The translations under genes and the position numbers were made by a program. The notes beneath the pieces were generated by a model. It saw nothing but the letters and a program-made list of their open reading frames with translations. It was not told the origin of the DNA and did no database searches. This document shows, piece after piece, positions 1 to 11,801 of a stretch of DNA of 64,000 bases. The DNA is from Halesus radiatus (taxonomy: Eukaryota > Arthropoda > Insecta > Trichoptera > Limnephilidae). Positions within the stretch are counted from its first letter, which is position 1. Every line of letters begins with the position of its first letter. The DNA is taken from the NCBI GenBank assembly GCA_022606495.2, contig JAHDVE020005739.1, forward strand, positions 62,001 through 126,000, written 5' to 3'.

Positions 1-1802
1 ATCAACAGATAGGTATGCAAACCACTGGTTTTAAAACGGAGTTAATAAAAAAAAAGTGAAAAGTTTGTATTGGCAGATCACAGCAGGTCTAAGGGTTGCC
101 GCTACAGCCAAATCTTCTGGTTAGTGGAAAACTCCGACAAAACAATTCGGAATTTTCTCTGCAGTTTTCTCTGCTGTAGAATTTGTGGATAAAAATCTTT
201 GAATTTACGAAAAAAACATTTGTTTTGGCTACCTGCAAAGATAAGTATGTCAAGCTGTATGCATAATTTGGCAAATAGTTTTTTTTTATTTAAATTCACC
301 GAAAACATTTTGCTACAAGTATTTGAAAAAAAATACTTCTGCGTTCTACATAGTAGGATGACGTATTATCCTATTTAAGGGGTAATGCCACTTTAAAAAT
401 TTAATGAGCATAATTTCAATTATTTTTTAATGCAACATAGCGAATGGAATACAATGTGTGATTATTTGCCTTATTGTACATACATTCTTGTGTATTTACA
501 TTTTTTTTTACAAATTGATGGCGCCAGAGCTCACCAAACGAAGTTTCCTTTCACGCATATGGATCCGCGGCCGGAAATATTTCTCCTCCTATTTCTTACT
601 TGGCACAAAACACAAAAAAATCAGTTCTACATAAGATTATCTCGGGATACGGAAAAAATAGCCCTTTTTTATAAAATTGGCGCCAGCTCAAATTATTTTT
701 AAATATCGGGACACAATTTATTGAAAAAAAAATGATTCGTCGTTGAAAAATTACATTTTTACAACTAAACGTAAAATCTGTGCGCAATTCTTGAGATAAT
801 TTAAATTAACAACTACAGTTAAAATTACAAGTAAATTAATTATCGTCTGTAGAAGTTATGTTACTGGTCAGTTTGAAAAACGTTGTTTTGAGATATACGA
901 GTTTTTAATTTCCTACGACATTTAAAAAAAAACGCGTTTTCAGTCAGGAACGTGTCTTAAAGCTGAATGCAGCGCTCGCCAACCTCCGCATACCTACTAT
1001 AAGTCGTCCACAGAATATGCACTTAAAATCTTTCTCCCCTTATAAAACATATTGTGCCTTATTTCTAAGAATTTTCTTTTGCTTCTTCGATATCCTAGAG
1101 TGGTATTACGCCTTAATACGCATGTAAGCGCAAGAAAAGCCTAGGTACAAAATTACTTAGGTAACGCAAATTATTGAGAGATGTTACATGAAGTACTCTG
1201 TCATTTACGATGATTAAGTGAGCTGCGGGATATTATGGGACTGGTAGTAATAATTAGTATTGTTCAACTGGGTATTGAGGTTAATCGTGGACTATCACGG
1301 ACTGTAATATCAGTCATGCATACCTAACTATAATAATGTAAGTAATACCAGTTCAAGATAAAGTCACAAAAAACAACAATATAGCATTACTACAAACACA
1401 TAAAGATATCATACAGATTACTTTCGATATATTAACGTCGAGAACTTATTTGATAGTATCGATTATGCTTAGTTGTCGATGTGGCTGTGTTAGGTCCCCT
1501 GATTTTTTATCACTTTCAAAATATCAATATCATAATATGTCAAAACTATAATGTTTTGTCAGGATTTCAATGTTTTACACATTCTTGGTCTATTCTATGT
1601 GATTAATCTATTCATGAAGAGGTGTGCTTAATTATGACTAAAGTTGATGAAAAGTAAAACAAACAAACTTTTACAAAATTTTATTAAAAATGTTGTAAAA
1701 GTTTGTTACACTGGTAATTTTTTATTAATGTTTTTATTAGGTAAGTACACAAATATACAGGATAAGTATCATATTATAATATAGGGTAGTTTTATTATTT
1801 AA
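1..1802. other. AT-rich stretch, no gene recognised
   Basis: Only short, AT-rich ORFs with no recognisable motifs are present on either strand. I see no RNA gene, tandem array or element terminus that I can support. Confidence 0.5.
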
Positions 1803-2230
1803 CAGTCAGCACCCAAAAATACATACTTTGCAGCAGTGGCGGCTCGTCACTTTTAAGTGAGCTGCTAAGGCAAAAAAAAAAATACTACGAATGAATTATC
1901 TGTTATTTCTATGCGGGTAATTACGAAGGCTTCGGAAGACAATATTCCCCAAACTGTAATTTTTAAAATTCTATATGAAATTCGTAGTGGAATTTTAGGT
2001 AAAAATTTCAAAACATTGCTTCCATTGGTTTCCTAACTGCACATATATTCAGACATTTTGGGATGTATTTAAGCGAATTTAAAGATTATAGTGTGACGAT
2101 TTTCATCTTTTTAAACCATATATATTTTCGTAACTACCCGTATAGAATTTACAGATAAATCATTTGTGGTATTGCTTGAGTTAGCAACCTGCAAAAGGAT
2201 GTTTAGGGCCACTTTTAAGTGTAGGCCCTG
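1803..2230. repeat. Foldback repeat family E, copy 1 (long inverted arms)
   Basis: Shares its ends with copies at 36278-36620 and 59050-59440. The left arm has a tactac-gaatgaatta-type segment and a gcgggtaatta segment near 1915. The right arm carries the inverse (actacccgtatagaattta near 2135) and a gttagcaacctgcaaaagg segment. No ORF is present. A hAT-type terminus (cagtggcggctcgt, 1834-1847) sits inside the left end, so this copy looks chimaeric. It is probably a non-autonomous DNA element; the superfamily is not clear. Confidence 0.6.
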
Positions 2231-2479
2231 GTAACATGTTCATATCCCAACATAAAAAAACTGTTGGTGTGCTCTGGCGCCATAAAATTAGAAAATATTA
2301 ATCTATTTGAAAATTCTTGATGTGGTGACTATTTCAGTTCGCAACATTGTTTCAATTTAATTACAAAATAAAAAATAATTACGAAAAGCTCATTCAAATA
2401 TAAAAAAAACTAGTCACCTTTTTCCATCACATTTCTCAGATGTTTCGGAAAACAAATAAGTATAAAAGGTGGTGTTAAG

Positions 2480-2506
2480 AACCGGGCAAAGCCGGGTAAC
2501 AACTAG
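2480..2506 (+). mobile_element. Helitron-like 3' terminus
   Basis: A GC-rich short hairpin (accgggcaaagccgggt) is followed after a few bases by CTAG at 2503-2506. This is the structure expected of a Helitron 3' end (hairpin then CTRR). Related ends occur at 21129, 48357 and 56708. The matching 5' TC end is not recognisable here. Confidence 0.45.
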
Positions 2507-3126
2507 AGTATTCATTTATAATAATTACGTTTACAATATAATGGACATATTAATATTTTATAATTTCTTCAACGATTGGTCTTCACTTTTTTATATCTGT
2601 GTGTTAATAAAGTGGTGAATACAAAGTATATTATTTAATTCATTTATTAGATTATTATTTATTTAAAACAGTGGTCTAATGGATCGAATAAACATCAAAT
2701 TGTATTGGAAATAGCGAAAGGGAATAATCGTCAATTTCTCATTATTAAAAACACAACAAAAAAAATGTTTGCATAAAACTGCATACCTATATAAAAATGT
2801 AATTAAACGGTTATACCAACAACATTAATTTATTACCTTCAATATATTATACCCACATACAACGTCATACTATACATCAGACGTTGTTACACGTTCATGT
2901 GAACATAAGCACTTAATTAAAATGCGTTAAAAACGCTGAAAACTGGATTTAACTGGATGCAAACGCATTAATTCCTTATCCCGTATGCGTTTAATTATAA
3001 TTAGATAATTGGCCACTTAATTAATTTATAGGAAAAGTGAAGAAATTAAACAAACACGTTGGGAAATTTTTTATAAAATGAATATTACAATCTCTACTAA
3101 ACATCTAAATTGGTGATATATAGCCT
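2507..3126. other. AT-rich stretch, no gene recognised
   Basis: No supported coding sequence. Around 2590-2660 is a taataaagtggtgaataca segment that resembles part of the module found at 25540-25665. Confidence 0.4.
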
Positions 3127-3130
3127 TTAA

Positions 3131-4050
3131 AAGGAATGGCTGCGTGGCCTTTTTTAAACAAAACTCACCTTTGGATTTAAGGCAAAAATACTCACCTAAA
3201 CCGAATGATCTTTTTTTCATCAAAATCTATAGCAAATATCTAGTAAGGATTAGAAGTATTTTAAAAATATTTTGTTGAACTTTTTTGGTCATTAAAGAAA
3301 TCGAATCTTCGCGATTTGAGATGTTACTTAAACAGTTATTTGGGGGCTAGTGCTGGATAAAAAAAATGTTTAACCCCTCTACAAAAAAAAAAATTCAAGT
3401 AGTTTTGATTTTATTTTATGTAATCATATTTATATAGCAAATATGACAATTAAAAAAAAAAAAAAAACATAAACAGGCAAACAATTTGCAAAGTTGCCTC
3501 TAAAATCATGAAAAACTGATTTATTTCTAATTTTGAAACCGTCAATTAATGGTGGAATTCCATTTTAAAATGAATTTTTTTTTGATTTAAAAACCTTTGT
3601 AACTTTTAAAAACACAATAGTTTTTAACACACAGTAGTTTTTAAAAACACAATAAACAGTACCGTCAGCAATAAAATAAATTTCAAACAATAAAAACAAT
3701 ATTAGAAAAGCAAGGAACTCACTCCCGAAATCCATGCTATATATACCATACATTTAGTATTCATTGTACCAGTCTGAGGATGCCCGTGATAGGGTGAAAC
3801 CGGTCCGGTCGAAAATAAATAAGTGGAAAAAAGTTACAAAGGTTTTTTAATAAAAAAAAAGAAAATCATTTTAAAAACTGATTTCTTTAATGACCCATAT
3901 TTCACAATTTTAAAAAAAAAATACTTCTAATCTGTACTAGATATTTACTCTATCCTTAATTTTAAAAAAAGGTCAATCGGTTTGGGTGGGTGTTTTGGCA
4001 TCAAATCCAAAATAAAGTTTTGTATGAAACACGGTGCGCAGCCGTTCCTC
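3131..4050. mobile_element. TTAA-flanked foldback element, family A copy 1
   Basis: Flanked by TTAA at 3127-3130 and 4051-4054. The left end (aaggaatggctgcgtggcc) is inverted at the right end (gcgcagccgttcctc). The arms continue inward for about 200 bp, with conserved segments such as cacctaaaccgaatgatc on the left and its inverse on the right. No ORF of any size is present, so it is a non-autonomous element. It is about 200 bp longer than copies 2 and 3 because it holds a separate nested insertion at 3585-3851. TTAA flanks suggest piggyBac-type target duplication, but the termini do not begin CCC, so the superfamily is open. Confidence 0.75.
3585..3851. mobile_element. Small inverted-repeat element nested in family A copy 1
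   Basis: The left end aaaacctttgtaactttt (from 3590) is inverted at the right end (aaaagttacaaaggtttt, to 3847). The interior has three tttttaa-acacaa-like repeats (3600-3660). It also has the hairpin-plus-GAAAC module near 3774-3815 (ctgaggatgcccg, gggtgaaaccggtc, then aataaataagtgg). Its absence from the equivalent place in the 8378 and 15558 copies shows that it is an insertion. Confidence 0.5.
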
Positions 4051-4357
4051 TTAAGGGGTGCGGTATAGATGTTTAGGGTTAAAGTGAGATACCAAATGAA
4101 TGTAGTTGAACCAAATAGACACCAACAAAAATATGTTTAATATATTATAATTCAAATGTAATAAAAATTCGATGACTCTAGAACATTAGGATTATGACAT
4201 AACGTAATTACAGATTGCTATCCAGATTATCCGGATTTTTCGGTATCAAAATCCGCATTTTTTAATACGAAATTTAAATAACGAAATATCCGATTGGAAA
4301 ATTTTGATAAAACAAGTTATTTGCAAAGCACTGTCATATGACACGAACCCGTCCAAC

Positions 4358-4385
4358 AGGCTAATAGGCTAATAGGCTAATAGGC
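4358..4385 (+). repeat. 8-bp tandem repeat
   Basis: Three and a half perfect copies of aggctaat. The surrounding 4055-4650 stretch has no supported gene. Confidence 0.9.
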
Positions 4386-4739
4386 ATGCGATACGTAATA
4401 TGTAGACATTTCTAAGATATGGATAAGCAAATTTGTTATAATATGGCTGTTAACCCAATAACCATATGCTAAAATTATGCATAGGTACAATATTTAGTAC
4501 AAAGAAATGTGGTTATTATTTTGCTAGAAAAATATTAAACATAAGAAAGAAAAACTAATATTAATTGAAAGAAAGAAAAACAAATGCGACGAAGGAATAG
4601 AACAGCATATTGGTTCGCCTGATATGTATGTATACGAATAGGATAATGCACCCTAAATAGAGTGCCTAGTAAACGGCACTTTTATAATATTTCAATGGGC
4701 ACCCTTTTAAAATGTTCTAATAACCATAATCATCATAAC

Positions 4740-6150
4740 CCGATCGGGGACTTACAAATTAACAATTTACCAATTTATAAATACCTGGAGAATTAGACGT
4801 TATTAAGGGGCTGTGACGGTGCCTCACCATTATTTGTTTCAAAATGTGCCCTAAATCTTACTTACCCTTTAAATAATATATTTACAATGTCTCTAAGGGT
4901 AGGAAAATTTCCAAAAAAAGTTTAAGGAAGGAATCATAATCCCCATTGATAAAAACAGGTTCAAAAAAGTAACGTTGAAAATTACCGCCCAATATCAATA
5001 CTCTCGGCATTTTGTAAACTTTTTGAAGGTATTATCTACGATTAAATCTATACAATCATTGTTTGTAACATACAAAACCAACAACATGGATTTCTACAAA
5101 AAAAAATCGGTACTAACAAATTTAGTAAACTTTACGGAATATCTAACGAGCAATATGGACAATATAAATTGAATAGATGTAATCTATACAGGTTACTCTA
5201 AGGCCTTCGATAAGGTAAACCATTCCATTATCATAAAAAAATTAAATCAATTAGGTATCCACGCTGACTTACTTCGGTGGCTCACTTCATATCTCCAGAG
5301 TAGACTTCAATGTGTATCGGTTGAGGGAACTAAGTCTAGCTTTTTTATCGTGCGCTCCGGTGTACCTCAAGTTTCTCACCTAGGGCCACTATTATTTAAT
5401 GTTTATATTTATGATATACACAAAAGTTTTTTACATGCACGCAAACGATAAAAATAAAAATTAATTGTCAAATCAATCAATGACTACATCAAACTTCAAG
5501 ATGACCTCAATCGTCTTTTTGCGTACTGTAAATTCAACAAATAAGTTATTAATATTTCAAGATGAAAAAAATTTTCATTCACATAAAATAAAAAGAAAAT
5601 TTATTTCAATTACAGTTTAAACGATACACATATTATTAAAGTTGAATATATTCGAGACCTTGGGGTAATACTGGATGTGAAACTAAATTTTATCAAACAA
5701 ACTAATAAAGCCTATAAAATGCCGAGATTTATAATTCGTATTTCAAAAGACTATATTCTCTTTACACCACATATATACGCCATCACTTAGAATATTGCAC
5801 ACCGATATTGACACCTTTATACCAAGCCCATGTTGAAAGAATCGAAAACATTCAACGTAAATTTTCTAAGCATATAAATTATAAATTTAATTTACACTTT
5901 GCAAATTATACCGAAACCTTCAAATTCCATAACTGCATAATGTTTCAAACTCGACGCTTAATATTTGATCAAATCTTATTATTTAAAATTATGAATAATA
6001 GCCTGGACTCGCCAGAGCCCAATAACTTTGTAAAAAATTACATACATATAGGACCAATCTTAGGATAATCACTGGATACCTTTATACCAAGCCAAAAAAC
6101 AAAATGATCATCACAGAAAGGTGATTATAACATTCGAGAATTTCGTCATA
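4740..6150 (+). pseudogene. Decayed Jockey/CR1-like non-LTR retrotransposon reverse transcriptase
   Basis: Reading across several frames recovers the reverse transcriptase in order. A pre-RT segment lies at 4800-4915 (DGASPLFVSKCALNL, then SLRVGKFPKK). The NYRPIS block follows near 4980. Motif A near 5180 reads YTGYSKAFDKVNH, with glycine where the catalytic aspartate of the family's YTDFSKAFD is expected. The RSGVPQ-HLGPLLFN block is near 5355. The YADD region near 5430 is corrupted to something like HAND. A C-terminal segment follows (RDLGVILD near 5655, LEYCTPILTPLYQ near 5790, then IQRKFSKHINYKFN). At least five frameshifts or stops are needed to join these parts. The endonuclease domain is not recognisable upstream. 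The order and the C-terminal LEYC-IW-P-Y signature fit the Jockey/CR1 group. It is a dead copy that cannot make enzyme. Confidence 0.85.
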
Positions 6151-7470
6151 GGTAAGTGATTAGTATTTTTGAATAATATTTGGTAATGAAAGAATGTGGA
6201 TAATTAGTGAGTGCGCAAATTTGCTATAGAACCTGTTTCGAATAAACTATGAATCTGTGGAATAATCTGTGGGCAAAGTTCTAACACGATCTTTACTAAG
6301 TACATAATGATTGATGCCATAAGTCTGTAGGTAGCTATAGTTATAAATGAAATTCTGGTGTAACACACAAACACGAGATTTTGCAAACTCCAATACACGA
6401 CATTAATATAAAATAAAATATTATTATCTTATTTCGAAAAGTGTATTTTATGCCATGTTATTTTATTTTATTGAACATTGTTCAGTAATGATCTCTGACT
6501 ACGGTTTATTCGGAAGTATAAAAGTGAATATATTTACAAAAAACTGTAAGGTAAAATAAAATTGCGTTGTACATGAATTCTGAACTGAACTGAATATGTA
6601 GGTATCCCAAAACTTAGATATTACTATACTCTTAATTTTGTCGCTAAAAATGAATAAAATACCTACTAACTGGAAATTTGTGGTAAAACATTTGTTGTAG
6701 AGTAGGATAAAATGTGTGATATTGTATTTCTTTACAAGAGAAAATAAATGTTAAGTTACAGGCAGAAAACGTGATTTTACCATACTTAACTGAAGTAAAA
6801 AAAAAACTCACTTTGGTAGAAGTAATTTTCCAAATCTCCTGTCTGATTATTTGAAAGCAATTGCTTACAAAACGCCGCTTGTATCATTCAGGCTTGTAGC
6901 CAAGGAATCGACCCGTGACACGTTTGACAGAAAATAAGTTATTGATTTTTTCTGGCTTAGCTCATTTTCCCTCTGCGTAAAATATACCCACCTAGGTTCC
7001 TAGCAGCTAAATTCCTGCTTATGTGATGTGTAATAAACACGGGATTAATTTTTAATACGTCTCTTTGAAGGAATGTCAGAATGCACATTTTGCAACGTCG
7101 TAATAAAGAAAAAGAAAAAAGGTTAAAAAATCAAGATCATAGATAAAAATCTATAAATGATACGGGGATGTGAATCTGTCCAATCTGTAATCAGTCATTG
7201 CATCTACGTATTTGAACATCATTTCATAATTAAATGTAACACCTTCGATATTTTTACAACTGCCTAAAAAAAATATGACAATCAGGGAATAATGATTTCT
7301 TTGACAGTTAGTTAGCCTTACCGTATTCGTGATTTTTTACATGACGGATGGTGATAGGAAAGAACAGGCAAATCATTTTAATGAGATACTTGCTTGCGTA
7401 GTTGTCCATATCGATGGTGATTCAAATTGGTTCGAAAGAGTTTGGAACACCCGCCCCCTGTCGCCCTCTT
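6151..7470. other. AT-rich stretch, no gene recognised
   Basis: Short ORFs only, without recognisable motifs. It begins with probable 3' remains of the retrotransposon. The 71-codon ORF beginning at 7329 runs into a local duplication and is not convincing. Confidence 0.4.
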
Positions 7471-7474
7471 ACCC

Positions 7475-7530
7475 TTCTATAATACAATACACAACTAGAA
7501 GTTCTACAATACAATACACAACTATAGAAG
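7475..7530 (+). repeat. Local tandem duplication (~28 bp x 2)
   Basis: Two adjacent near-identical units, each containing acaatacacaacta, at 7475-7501 and 7502-7530. Confidence 0.85.
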
Positions 7531-7649
7531 CAAGAATCTATTAAAAATAAATACTACTCTATGTGCTGTATTTTTTGAGTTGCAGATTAGAACCCCCATT
7601 ACCTAATGCTGGGGAATAAGACTATTCAATTAATAGTCTTATTATTAAA

Positions 7650-7760
7650 ATTATGAATTAAAAATTACTTTGTAATCACCATTTTATTAATATAAGTAAT
7701 TTTTAATTCATTTATTAATAATGACGCCACAAAGTGAACACCAATATTTTGAAGAAATGA
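7650..7760. repeat. Dispersed AT-rich repeat family N, copy 1, with inverted arms
   Basis: atgaattaaaaattactt (about 7652) is inverted at aagtaatttttaattcat (about 7696). It is followed by ttattaataatgacgccac and caaagtgaacaccaat. The same right half occurs at 25600-25665 and 54850-54912. It is non-coding. Confidence 0.6.
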
Positions 7761-8054
7761 ATAAATAATTAAATTAACAATGAAGGCAGAACACCAAATG
7801 ATACGATGGGGTAGTAGAAGAAGGGATTATTATTAAGGAAAAAAAATAATTTGAAAGTTGGATCCTATTTATTATACATTTAGTGATAATTCACATGAAA
7901 AGATACTTTGTGAAATATAGAGAAATGCGATGTTAATTATGTTGGGTATAAATTCTAATTAAAAACCCAAGTGAAGCTTGGAAAAAGAGCCCCTTTAAAG
8001 CAATAATACGCCAAAAACACAAACTTTCCCGTCCTTAGTCAATCAACGCTTTGA

Positions 8055-8172
8055 TTTACGCAGTGGATGGATGGATGGATGCAGGCAGCGCCGTCATTGG
8101 AACTTAAGAACACGTACTCGTAGATTGCCGTCAGGAGAATTTCACTTGCGCAAGAACAAGAATGCCGGTAAG
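8055..8172 (+). other. Possible non-coding 5' exon with splice donor
   Basis: A GC-richer island ends at ATGCCG followed by GTAAGTG, a strong donor match (8164-8176). Reading frames through the island hit stops, so if it is an exon it would be mostly 5' UTR, with a start codon two codons before the splice site. It begins with a ggat x4 microsatellite (8065-8081). No downstream acceptor can be assigned. A chance donor match is quite possible. Confidence 0.2.
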
Positions 8173-8377
8173 TGTTGCCGTATGGGTGTTGTGCCAGATT
8201 CGCTTACATAATACGATATGCCTTAACAATATAAATAAATGTGCCTCGTTTATGTCGTGGATTATACAACTCTAGACTGGGATGCGTTACATATATGAAA
8301 TTTTAATAAATTTTGTACCTTTTTATGTAAAAGTCATTCAATATCCCTTGTCAGCGACTGAATCGTGCCAATGTTAA

Positions 8378-9093
8378 GAGTAACGGCTACGAGGCCTGTT
8401 TCATACAAAACTTAATTTTGGATTAAGGCCAAAATACCCACCTAAACCTAATGATATTTTTTTTTCATCAAAAAGTATAGTGAATATCTAGTACGGATTA
8501 AAAGTAATATATTTATTTTGTTTTACATTATGAAATATAGGCCATTAAAGGAATTGATTTTTCGCGATTTTAGAGGCACGTTTTAACAATTGTTTGGGGG
8601 CTTAACGGTGATTTAAAAAAAAGTGGTTACCCCATCTGCTTTGAAAATATAATGAAATATAACTTTTTTTTTAATATGAAAATGAGCATTATGGTTGACT
8701 TTAAATTAAATTAAAAACGACCAATTTACATTGGAACACAAATTTACCGTACATAATTTAAAATATCGACCCGAACATAAACGTTTTTTTTTTTAAATGT
8801 TTTGTTTTTATATTTTTATTTACGTAATCATATTTACATAGCAAATATGATAATTAAAAAAAAAATAATTCAATAAACCCGCAAATAATTTTCTATGTTG
8901 CATCTAAAATTATGATTTTTTTTTCATGGCCTATTATAATTTAAAAATAAAATAAATAAAATACTTCTCATCCATACCAGATATTTATTAAACCTTTAAT
9001 TACAAAAATAATATATCATTCAGTTTGGATGGGTATTTTGGCCTGAAATCCAAAATTAAGTTTTGCATGAAACAGGCCGCGCAGCCGTTCCTC
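8378..9093. mobile_element. TTAA-flanked foldback element, family A copy 2
   Basis: TTAA lies at 8374-8377 and 9094-9097. The termini gagtaacggctacgaggcct and ggccgcgcagccgttcctc are inverted. The arms stay complementary for roughly 215 bp (for example ataggccattaaagg on the left against the inverse around 8930, and the gattttagaggcac block against its inverse near 8900). The centre is a T-rich spacer with tacgtaatcatatttacata. No ORF. This is the clearest full-length member in the window (716 bp). Confidence 0.8.
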
Positions 9094-9097
9094 TTAA

Positions 9098-10210
9098 TAT
9101 ATTGAATATTGACATGATATTTTCGAAACGTAAGTATCAGACAACACCGAAGAGATAAGCTTATAGAACTGTGTTGGGGTGTGTCCGTGCGTGCAAAGTA
9201 AAATCAATTTGACCTGGTGAAATTGAGCAAAACTTTTTCAAATACCGAAATTCTTTCTTGAACAGACAACCAATTAGTTTGGCCTATCTGGGGCCTGGAG
9301 TTTTCGTTCAAATCGGTATAGATTACACATCTAGGGATTTTGTGTTCAGGGTCAGGAGGGATTAGTTTTTAATACGAAATAATGATTATATTTTTACGCA
9401 ATACAATACACATTTTTAACAGAATAACATATATACCTTTTTTAATTTATCAAGATCAAATCAAAAATATGACCATATTCCGACCATCATAGGTATGTTT
9501 TACAAAATATTTTATATCGAGTATCCTCAAAAAAAAAACTTTAGAAGGTTTTTCTTTAAAAATCCGAGGAGAAATATATAAATATATATATATTTTTTTT
9601 CATTTTTTCATAAACAGTAGCTTCAATGTTTTTTTAAATGGAGATTACAAAACTTTGGTAGATTTTATTAGATAAAACGTACCGCGAAAGGATTTCAATT
9701 TTTTCCCCATTTTTCAAAATAATTTTCATATTTTTAATATTTTTTGGAACATACGTAGGACGGTCAGAAAAGGTAATATTTGTGATTTGATTTTGATAAA
9801 TGCTAGCCCTATGTAAATTTTAAAGATATGTAATAAATCTTTTTCATTTAAAAAACATTATGTTTATCATAATAACACTATTGTTCAATTTTAAAAAATC
9901 TACCATTAATATCAGGCTGGGAATATCATGATGTCCTTTATTAGACACTCAGTATTAGGTATCAAAACAGTGTTTCTATCACCACAGGTGGCAATAAAGA
10001 ATTACTTTATCTACCTACCCATAATATATCAATCGTTCAATGGTTTTTAATTTGGTTTTATTGAGAGTTTTTTGCGAAACTTTTTAAAATTGTTTTCTAT
10101 ACCTATTAATTTGTATTGCTTTGTAAAAATACATGTATGTAAGTTTTGGGCATATTGCCTATTTTATGTACATAATAAAGATTAAAAAAAATTATAGCAC
10201 AATAATGTTA
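9098..10210. other. AT-rich stretch, no gene recognised
   Basis: No ORF above 60 codons and no motif that I recognise. It has short A/T runs and an (AT)n tract near 9578-9592. Confidence 0.45.
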
Positions 10211-10437
10211 TTAATTGATAAACTAAAGTTCTTTAAAACTTAAGACAAGATTTTTGTGCATAGTGCAAAGGGTAACAATTATTATTTTTATAAACAATAA
10301 TTATTAATCTAAAACACTCATCCAAATTGAAAAAACCTTCCGAGTAAAGATAAATGTCGCCGGCAGGACTCGAACCCGCACCCTTCTAATGTCCGGTCAG
10401 ATGCTCTACCGTTGAGCTACGTCGGCTTATCGCAAAC
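10211..10437. mobile_element. tRNA-containing foldback family C, copy 1
   Basis: The left arm begins ttaattgataaactaaag. It continues through aagggtaacaattattattt, aaacactcatccaaattg and aaccttccgag into a tRNA-like module on the minus strand. Only one arm is retained here; both arms are present at 39441-39699. The same arm sequences recur at 10632-10806 and 16296-16414. Confidence 0.75.
10356..10426 (-). pseudogene. tRNA-like core of family C copy 1
   Basis: On the minus strand the 71 nt run gccgacgtagctcaacgg ... ggttcgagtcc ... ggcgac. The D stem (gctc/gagc), a five-pair anticodon stem (tctga/ttaga) and the T stem (gcggg/cctgc) all form. The acceptor stem pairs at about five of seven positions. 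The anticodon loop is ccggaca, with C instead of the invariant U at position 33, which argues against a working tRNA. A and B box promoter elements are intact, as in tRNA-derived SINEs. Confidence 0.7.
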
Positions 10438-10631
10438 CCGCCAAGTTAATCAATATATACTAGTGTTTCATTCAATAATTACTGTTTTTTATTATATTTT
10501 CACCTGTAAACAACCAACTTTAATAGTATGAGAAAGGCTTGTAACGGCTAAATCCCTCAAATAGATGGCGTCGAGACAAATTATGTCTACATTTTTATTG
10601 GTGAAAATTGCTTTGACTTGTCAAATATTTA

Positions 10632-10806
10632 TTAATTGATAAACTAAAGTTCTTTAAAACTTAAGACAAGATTTTTGTGCATAGTGCAAAGGGTAACAAT
10701 TATTATTTTTATAAATATCATTTATCATGACATTTATCTTTGCTCGGAAGGTTTTTCAATTTGGATGAGTGTTTTAGATTAATAATTATTGTTTATAAAA
10801 ATAACA
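10632..10806. mobile_element. Family C foldback, copy 2 (tRNA core deleted)
   Basis: The left arm (ttaattgataaactaaag to atttttataaa) passes almost directly into the inverted right arm (catttatctttgctcgg, aatttggatgagtgttttag, attgtttataaaaat). The tRNA-like core is missing. It lies 200 bp from copy 1 in the same left-arm orientation. Confidence 0.7.
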
Positions 10807-11491
10807 ATAATGTTATCATTATTTCAAATTAATGAATAATCCCTCTCCGACGTCCCTCTCACCCTTAATCACGGAAATGGATAAATAATGCTTTTAACCC
10901 TGTTATAAATAAGTAATATCAGTTAAAGGTTTTATCTCAGTTAGATACGCAAAAAAACGTATTTTTAATAGTGATGTAATGTTTTTCCGTTAGATTTCTT
11001 CGTTTATAGGGAACATCACCTTTAGTTCTTCGATCATTGATTCCTCGCAGTAGTCGAAGCCGGGGATGTTGGTTAACCACGAAATGAGGTCAGTGTTTTG
11101 GCAATCGGCATTTTTTATACGTGCGTTCAGATGATGACATGCTTTTTTAAATTTTATAGGTTCAAAATACTGGCTTCAGTTCATCAGCGCAGTGTCAATA
11201 TGTCAAATGATAAGAATTGTGTGAACAATATAATAACAATTATTTATCTATAAGATTGTCTGACTGGAAATGTACTTTTACTGAAATAGCTTACCAATCG
11301 ATACAGGCGTTTCACACCTAGTGAGATGGGCAATACGTCAGCACCAAAAATATATGAATGTAAAAATAAAGAAAATCTGGCAATATTCGATTAATAATTA
11401 TTTCTATTTTCATACCTACATGTAAAAAAATACTTAATTTCATTACACGCTATTTTTTGTAAATACTGTGGGAAAAATGCATACTACATAT
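10807..11491. other. No gene recognised
   Basis: AT-rich sequence with no supported ORF, RNA gene or element end. Confidence 0.4.
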
Positions 11492-11793
11492 CAGTGGCGT
11501 GCAGTCTATGAAGGCTGAAAAGCTGTGCAAAAAAATATATATGGTAGCCTGATAATAATGAACCATAAAAAAGATATTAAGGAATCATTAGAAAACCACG
11601 ATAATTTTTTGTCGAAACGTATTTTTCCATGCTTTTGGTTAGGAATGTGTGCATTCATTTATCCAGTTAGCCACAAGAATTAGAGGGGAACGATAATAAA
11701 ATGGTATTTTTCATACATATGCAATCCGTAATAATTCTAACTGGAAAAACAATACGCAGCCTTACTTTGGTCATAGAGCAATGCACGCCACTG
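11492..11793. mobile_element. hAT-type MITE (CAGTGGCGTGCA family)
   Basis: Starts cagtggcgtgcagtc and ends gcaatgcacgccactg, inverted termini of the hAT form (CAG...CTG). The flanks ctacatat (11484-11491) and ctgaatat (11794-11801) agree at six of eight bases, consistent with a decayed 8-bp target duplication. The interior (302 bp element) has no ORF. Related pieces lie at 32926-33197 (inverted) and near 50440-50525. Confidence 0.75.
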
Positions 11794-11801
11794 CTGAATA
11801 T

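Noticed and set aside
3130..4050. Gene within family A elements
   Set aside because: All frames are short, A/T-run driven and not conserved between copies.
10356..10426. Functional tRNA gene
   Set aside because: C at position 33, mismatched acceptor stem and repetition inside a mobile foldback indicate a tRNA-derived module.
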